From positions 1-46,172 of the forward strand of contig JADLBD010000003.1 in assembly GCA_020847975.1 (NCBI GenBank): a stretch of DNA of 46,172 bases, in the 5' to 3' direction. The number at the start of each line of letters is the position of its first letter. Position 1 is the stretch's first letter. This stretch comes from Bryobacterales bacterium (GTDB taxonomy: Bacteria > Acidobacteriota > Terriglobia > Bryobacterales > Bryobacteraceae). The position numbers and the translations under genes are program-made. Positions 42,422-46,172 of the stretch are shown here, piece by piece. The notes beneath the pieces were generated by a model. The model worked only from the letters and a program-made list of their open reading frames with translations. It was not told the origin of the DNA and did no database searches.

Positions 42422-43609
42422 TCATTTTTTTCCTCCCTCCAGGATAGAACGCAATTGCAGGAAAGCCGACTCCTCGAACTCGTGCTTCAACCTTTCGAGA
42501 CCCTCTGTCTTGGCATCCCCCGGGCGCGGTCCCGATTTCTGCAGGCACATCCCCAACAGCGTCGTGGCTTGCTGATCATCGGGGTCACGCTGCAGCACCG
42601 CGCGGAAGCGCTCCGCAGCCGGCGCGAATTCCCCGCGCTTCCATAAGGCGTAACCCAAATTAAAAAGATACACCGTATCATTCGGGTCCCCCTCCAACGC
42701 TTTCTTGAAATTCTCCAAAGCCTCCGGAAGATTGCGCCGCGATTGCGCCGCCGCCAGGTTGTTGATCACCTCGTTCATCGGCACATCCTTCGCTACCAGT
42801 TCGAATGCCGCCTGGGCCGCTGGATAGTCGCCCAAATAATAGCGGCAGGCCCCGCGGAAGAAGGTGGCCGCCCGGTAGTTGTTGTCCGTTGGACGCACGC
42901 GATCGAACCACTCCGCCGCGGTGCGGTAGTTCTTTCTCAACCAGTTGAGCTTACCCAGTTGGAAGCATGGCTGCGAGAAGCCCGGATCGAGTCGCGCGGC
43001 CTGCGCGAAAAAATGATGCTTCTGCTCCTCGCTCGCCGCCAGCAATCCTCGGATGTAATTCTCCATCGCATCCACCCGCACCGGAGGCCTTCGCTTGTGA
43101 AACTCCTCCTCGCTCGGCGCGGTTTTCGGCATTGCGATCTGAAGCGTCTGCCAGGCCAAGTGCGTTTGCAATGCCGCCAGGTCTTCCATCGCCCCGATGG
43201 CCACAAACTCAGGCCCTTCGCGAATGCGCCGTAAGTCCAGAATCTGGGCCGAAATGCGTAGGACCCCTCGGGATTCCGGCCCCGCAGTGGGGTCCTGCTG
43301 CAACTCGAACCGTCCGAAAATTACCTCCCCGGCGTCAAGCACCTCGGCCAACTTGATGACGGAAGCTTTCGTCAGCAGGGAATACGGCTTCAGGGTTAGC
43401 CGGCGGTACGCTTCCTGCCGGTCTTCCCGCGACACGGTCAGACCCCCTTCCGCCGCCACCGCGTCCCTGATGTTCTCTCCAATACTTTCCCCAATCCAGT
43501 CGAGATTGCTCTGCGAGGTCTGGTTGAAAAACGGAAGAACCAGGAACGTTTCCGCGCGCAGCGAAACGGCAAGGATCAGCAAAAAAAATAGCGCCGGAAC
43601 ACGCTTCAT
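42422..43609 (-). CDS. Exported FlgO/CsgG-like plus TPR protein
   Basis: 395 aa from the ATG at 43609 (an upstream frame to 43654 precedes a clear signal peptide and is rejected). Signal 1-19. Residues 20-150 (FLVLPFFNQTSQSNLDWIGE, then DAGEVIFGRFEL) resemble the FlgO/CsgG/LpoB family, which acts in outer-membrane or periplasmic assemblies. TPR repeats fill about 190-370 (FSQPCFQLGKLNWLRKNYRT, DTVYLFNLGYALWKRGEFA). It probably scaffolds other envelope proteins. The PP2C gene starts 68 bases downstream on the same strand. Confidence 0.78.
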   Translation of the reverse strand: MKRVPALFFLLILAVSLRAETFLVLPFFNQTSQSNLDWIGESIGENIRDAVAAEGGLTVSREDRQEAYRRLTLKPYSLLTKASVIKLAEVLDAGEVIFGRFELQQDPTAGPESRGVLRISAQILDLRRIREGPEFVAIGAMEDLAALQTHLAWQTLQIAMPKTAPSEEEFHKRRPPVRVDAMENYIRGLLAASEEQKHHFFAQAARLDPGFSQPCFQLGKLNWLRKNYRTAAEWFDRVRPTDNNYRAATFFRGACRYYLGDYPAAQAAFELVAKDVPMNEVINNLAAAQSRRNLPEALENFKKALEGDPNDTVYLFNLGYALWKRGEFAPAAERFRAVLQRDPDDQQATTLLGMCLQKSGPRPGDAKTEGLERLKHEFEESAFLQLRSILEGGKK

Positions 43610-43666
43610 GCCTACCAGTGTAAACTTGCGCGGCATGTCACGCTTCCGGCGCACTCTCGTTCCGGC

Positions 43667-44002
43667 TTACAACCCGGACTGGCTCTGATTCTCGAACACG
43701 ATCTTCGTCTTACTGTTGCCTACCCGGATCTCCTGCACCGTGTACTTGCCCTCGCTATTGGAATAGCGAACGGTTGTGGAGCCGAACTTGTTCTCCGAGG
43801 TTTCCACCTTCACCGGCGCCTCCACGGACTCCTTGCCCTGGGAGATCACCGCCTTGTTGTCCTTCACGGTCACTTTATACTCGCCGGCCTTCAGTTCCTT
43901 GCCGTTCACAATAGAAGGTTGATACAACGTGACACGATAGGAACTCGCTGCGCTCGCCGCCGCCAAGGCCATCACTGCAAAACTGAATACAAACTTCCTC
44001 AT
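43667..44002 (-). CDS. Small exported protein of unknown function
   Basis: 111 aa with a signal peptide (residues 1-19, FAVMALAAASA). The mature part is beta-rich and full of Lys, Val and Ser (ELKAGEYKVTVKDNKAVI, STTVRYSNSEGKYTVQEI), a pattern common in small acidobacterial secreted proteins. AGAGGAG lies eight to twelve bases before the ATG. Not recognised. A stem-loop lies in its leader. The TPR gene starts 57 bases downstream. Confidence 0.75.
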   Translation of the reverse strand: MRKFVFSFAVMALAAASAASSYRVTLYQPSIVNGKELKAGEYKVTVKDNKAVISQGKESVEAPVKVETSENKFGSTTVRYSNSEGKYTVQEIRVGNSKTKIVFENQSQSGL

Positions 44003-44034
44003 CCTTTTTCTCCTCTGCTGGGAATGTTTCGCAA

Positions 44035-44063
44035 CGTCCGTTGCTCACCTCTATATACGGACG
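44035..44063 (-). promoter_or_regulatory. Stem-loop in the leader of the small exported protein
   Basis: CGTCCGT (44035-44041) and ACGGACG (44057-44063) form a perfect seven-base stem with a 15-base loop. It lies between miaA and the small exported gene. No T-run follows on either strand, so it is more likely a leader structure or operator than a terminator. Confidence 0.35.
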
Positions 44064-44097
44064 CGAAAAAGATTTGTTCCGCGGATCAAAGAAAAAA

Positions 44098-45042
44098 TCA
44101 TGCTTCGCGGGAGAATCTTGCCATGACCATATCCAGCGCTTTTTGTTGCACTTGCAACAAGTGTCCGAATCCGGAAATTGAGGAGATTCGAGTGTCCTTT
44201 TTGAACCACGTCCATTGCCGTTTTGCGTAACGCCGCGTCTCCTTTTGGGTTTCCTCCACTGCCTCGGAGTAACTGCAATTTCCTCTTACTAACTCCAGCG
44301 CCTGTTTGTAACCCAACGATTCGAAAGGCTTAGCGCTCGCCGGATAACCCATTTCGAGAATGCGCCGCACTTCTTCCACCAGTCCGCTTTCGAACATTTT
44401 CTCCACACGCTGATTTAACACTTGATACAACTCCTCGCGCGGCGGATCTAATCCGATCCACACGGCGTCGAACCCTTCCAGCGGTTCACTGCCCTCCGCA
44501 TGCAGTTCCGTCAGCGGACGCCGTGTCAGCAGACACACCTCCACCGCGCGAATCAGCTTGTTCCTGTCGTGTGCATGGATCCGCCCGGCTGCCTTCGCAT
44601 CCAACCGCCGCAGGATCCGGTGCAGCGACCCCGGCCTCCTCTTCTCCCGCTCCGCAAGCCGCTCTCGAAGCGATTCATCCCGCTTCGGCCCGGCACACAG
44701 CCCGTCCATCAACGCGCGCACGTAAAAGCCGGTACCGCCCGCCACCACCGGCGTCTTGCCGCGTCCGGCAATCTCGCGCAGCGTCTCCCGCCCCACGCGC
44801 GCATACTCTCCAGCGGAGAAAACCTCTTGCGGCTCCAGAATGTCAATCAGATGATGCGGAATCCCCATGCGTTCCGAAACCGGCACTTTCGCCGACCCGA
44901 TATCGAAGTGCCGGTACAACTGCACCGAATCACAATTCACCACCTCGCCGTCAACTTGCGATGCCAGCCACAACGCAAGCGCGCTCTTGCCGCTTCCCGT
45001 GGAACCTGCCACGACAATCAATGGATGTGGGGACGGACGCAT
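44098..45042 (-). CDS. miaA: tRNA dimethylallyltransferase
   Basis: 314 aa, standard MiaA length. The enzyme prenylates A37 of tRNAs that read UNN codons. The P-loop is GSTGSGKS (13-20), a variant of the usual GPTASGKT/S. It is followed by NCDSVQLYR (36-44) and VVAGGTGFYVRAL, which hold the DMAPP and tRNA contacts. The C-terminus has RYAKRQWTWFKKD, typical of the family. The start lies only 17 bases from the divergent Uma2 gene, so its promoter must lie within that gene; no Shine-Dalgarno is seen. Confidence 0.95.
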   Translation of the reverse strand: MRPSPHPLIVVAGSTGSGKSALALWLASQVDGEVVNCDSVQLYRHFDIGSAKVPVSERMGIPHHLIDILEPQEVFSAGEYARVGRETLREIAGRGKTPVVAGGTGFYVRALMDGLCAGPKRDESLRERLAEREKRRPGSLHRILRRLDAKAAGRIHAHDRNKLIRAVEVCLLTRRPLTELHAEGSEPLEGFDAVWIGLDPPREELYQVLNQRVEKMFESGLVEEVRRILEMGYPASAKPFESLGYKQALELVRGNCSYSEAVEETQKETRRYAKRQWTWFKKDTRISSISGFGHLLQVQQKALDMVMARFSREA

Positions 45043-45047
45043 ATAAT
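45042..45047 (+). promoter_or_regulatory. Consensus -10 element of the Uma2 gene
   Basis: TATAAT lies 12 bases before the ATG at 45060 and overlaps the first base of the divergent miaA start codon. A transcript from it would start near 45054 with a leader of only a few bases, which would cut into the AGAGGAGG site. No matching -35 is visible. Confidence 0.35.
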
Positions 45048-45059
45048 AGAGGAGGATTT

Positions 45060-45728
45060 ATGGCCTCATCCCCCACTGTGCCACGTCTCGTTACCGGCCT
45101 GCGCATGGAGCGGGAGGAGTTTCTTCGCCAGTGGAGGCAGATTCCCAGTCTGAAGAACGCGGAGTTGATTGATGGGACGGTTTATGTGGCTTCCCCAGTA
45201 AGCGCGGAGCACGCCAGGTACGACGCCCTCGTGCAAGGATGGCTGTTTCTCTACGCCGCGAATACCCCAGGTGTAGAGCACACGGTCAACGGAACCTGGC
45301 TTACGCTCTCGAGTGCTCCGCAACCCGATGCCGCATTGTGCATACGCCCGGAACACGGCGGTCAGAGCAGGATGGGCGGGGATTTTCCAGTAGGCGCGCC
45401 TGAACTGGCAGTGGAGATCTGCCTGGCCAGCACGGAGCATGATTTCGGTCCGAAGCTTGCCTTGTATCAACTTGCCGGTGTCAGGGAATACATCACTATC
45501 GATCTGCTGGGGAAACAAATTGTTTGGCGGATACTGAACGATGGGTCCTATCGCGAGATTTCTTCTGTAGACGGCATTGTACGCTCCATCACGTTTCCCG
45601 GACTCTGGCTCGACACCCCCGCATTCTGGCGGATCGATCGCCCCGCCTTGATCTCGACTCTCGAACGCGGGCTCTCCACTTCCGCTCACGGAGCCTTCGC
45701 ACGCCGATTAGAAGCAGGGAAGAGTTAA
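45060..45728 (+). CDS. Uma2-family (DUF820) putative restriction endonuclease-fold protein
   Basis: 222 aa from the ATG at 45060 with AGAGGAGG five to six bases upstream; the frame is open further upstream but inside miaA. The PD-(D/E)XK core is visible: ELIDGTVYVASP, the Asp in SAPQPDAALCI, then PELAVEICLAST with the catalytic Glu, and FGPKLALYQLAGVREYITID. Uma2 proteins are widespread in cyanobacteria and environmental phyla, often in many copies, and their biological role is not settled. Soluble; no partner gene is adjacent. Confidence 0.85.
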   Translation: MASSPTVPRLVTGLRMEREEFLRQWRQIPSLKNAELIDGTVYVASPVSAEHARYDALVQGWLFLYAANTPGVEHTVNGTWLTLSSAPQPDAALCIRPEHGGQSRMGGDFPVGAPELAVEICLASTEHDFGPKLALYQLAGVREYITIDLLGKQIVWRILNDGSYREISSVDGIVRSITFPGLWLDTPAFWRIDRPALISTLERGLSTSAHGAFARRLEAGKS

Positions 45729-45818
45729 GCCCCTCGCGCCCTGGAGCTATACTTGAAACTGAGGTATTGTCCCACCCGTCCAAGCCAACGTTGGACTCCC
45801 GGGAAAGAAATCAGGCGA

Positions 45819-46172
45819 ATGAAACACCCAGCCCTCCGTTCGATCTTGGCGCTTTGCTGCGTCTCCCTTGCCTACCCGCAGACGAAAGCCGCCGATGCCG
45901 CAAAAAAGCCGGATAAGGCCGCGGCCTACTACAACTTCTCGATGGGCCATCTCTACGCCGAACTCGCCGGCGCCTATGGAAACAGGGGGGAATACGTCGC
46001 CAAGGCGATCGAGTACTACCGGGCTGCCATCAAGGCCGACCCTAGCGCCAGCTTTCTTTCCGAGGAACTCGCCGAACTCTACATTCAGTCCGGAAAAATC
46101 CGCGATGCGGTCCTCGAGACCGAAGAGGCGCTCAAGCAGAATCCCGATGATTTGAACTTGCGCCGTGTTCTC
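45819..46172 (+). CDS. Exported TPR protein, N-terminal part (runs off the window)
   Basis: 118 codons are visible from the ATG at 45819 and stay open to the last base. A signal peptide covers residues 1-20 (SILALCCVSLAYPQ). TPR-like repeats follow (YYNFSMGHLYAELAGAYG, AIEYYRAAIKADPSASFLSE, DAVLETEEALKQNPDDL). It is probably a periplasmic TPR protein. No strong ribosome site is visible (weak AGGCGA), but the reading frame, signal and repeats are clear. The C-terminus lies outside the window. Confidence 0.8.
   Translation, partial: MKHPALRSILALCCVSLAYPQTKAADAAKKPDKAAAYYNFSMGHLYAELAGAYGNRGEYVAKAIEYYRAAIKADPSASFLSEELAELYIQSGKIRDAVLETEEALKQNPDDLNLRRVL

Noticed and set aside
1..46172. CRISPR arrays, tRNA genes, insertion sequences or prophage genes
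   Set aside because: No regularly spaced repeats, cloverleaf sequences, transposase or phage-like proteins were seen on either strand.

Overview
The window is about 46 kb of GC-rich chromosomal DNA that looks like an acidobacterium of the Bryobacterales/Solibacter type. That placement is inferred from gene content: a giant Oar-like TonB-dependent receptor with an N-terminal carboxypeptidase-regulatory domain, BACON and choice-of-anchor-D repeats, a PEP-CTERM miniprotein, many secreted sugar-active or oxidoreductase enzymes with twin-arginine signals, and acidobacterial-style hybrid signalling proteins. I see no tRNA, rRNA, insertion sequence, prophage or CRISPR array.

Layout. 1-2.6 kb: a secreted CocE/X-Pro-peptidase-type hydrolase, a decayed copy of its 3' end, and a small unknown protein. 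2.6-6.9 kb (minus strand): a tightly coupled five-gene operon, egtB - egtD - ABC ATPase - permease - solute-binding lipoprotein. It joins the first two ergothioneine-synthesis steps to a betaine/EgtUV-type importer. 7.1-10.2 kb: the TonB receptor. 10.3-17.6 kb: a tandem universal stress protein, a Tat sulfatase, a Tat aldo/keto reductase, a 60-residue PEP-CTERM protein, an S-layer-anchored sugar dehydrogenase and a bicupin. 17.6-19.5 kb (minus): a stand-alone protein resembling the ExoY/edema-factor class of nucleotidyl cyclases, a CDF metal exporter and a small unknown protein. 19.6-20.3 kb: hsp20 behind a structured leader that looks like an RNA thermometer, followed by a good intrinsic terminator. 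20.3-28.3 kb: an FHA-GAF-PP2C phosphatase, a Tat Gfo/Idh oxidoreductase, a hybrid histidine kinase and three coupled genes (membrane protein, methyltransferase, exported protein). 28.2-33.8 kb: a GT-C-like membrane protein, a phosphomannose-isomerase-like cupin, a Tat lactonase-fold propeller, a secreted PPC/DUF296 protein and a papain-fold deamidase-like protein. 33.8-38.5 kb: a Tat glycoside hydrolase, then an exported amidohydrolase paired with a Tat-exported SelA/DgaE-type PLP enzyme. 38.6-45 kb (minus): miaA, a small exported protein, a FlgO/CsgG-TPR protein, then a PP2C phosphatase translationally coupled to three envelope proteins. 45.1 kb to the end: a Uma2-type protein and the start of a TPR protein.

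How the genes work together: much of the window is a periplasmic or outer-surface economy (TonB receptor, sulfatase, sugar dehydrogenases, glycosidase, six Tat-type enzymes), mixed with stress functions (ergothioneine, UspA, Hsp20, RsbU-like switch). By eye the plus strand is G-rich left of about 18 kb and tends to be C-rich right of it, largely regardless of gene strand. This suggests a replichore switch (terminus side) near the cyclase-like gene.

The most notable items are the egt-plus-importer operon, the ExoY-like protein outside any recognisable toxin context, the papain-fold effector-like protein, the hsp20 leader and the PP2C-envelope protein operon. All functional assignments come from reading motifs in the sequence; no database search was possible.
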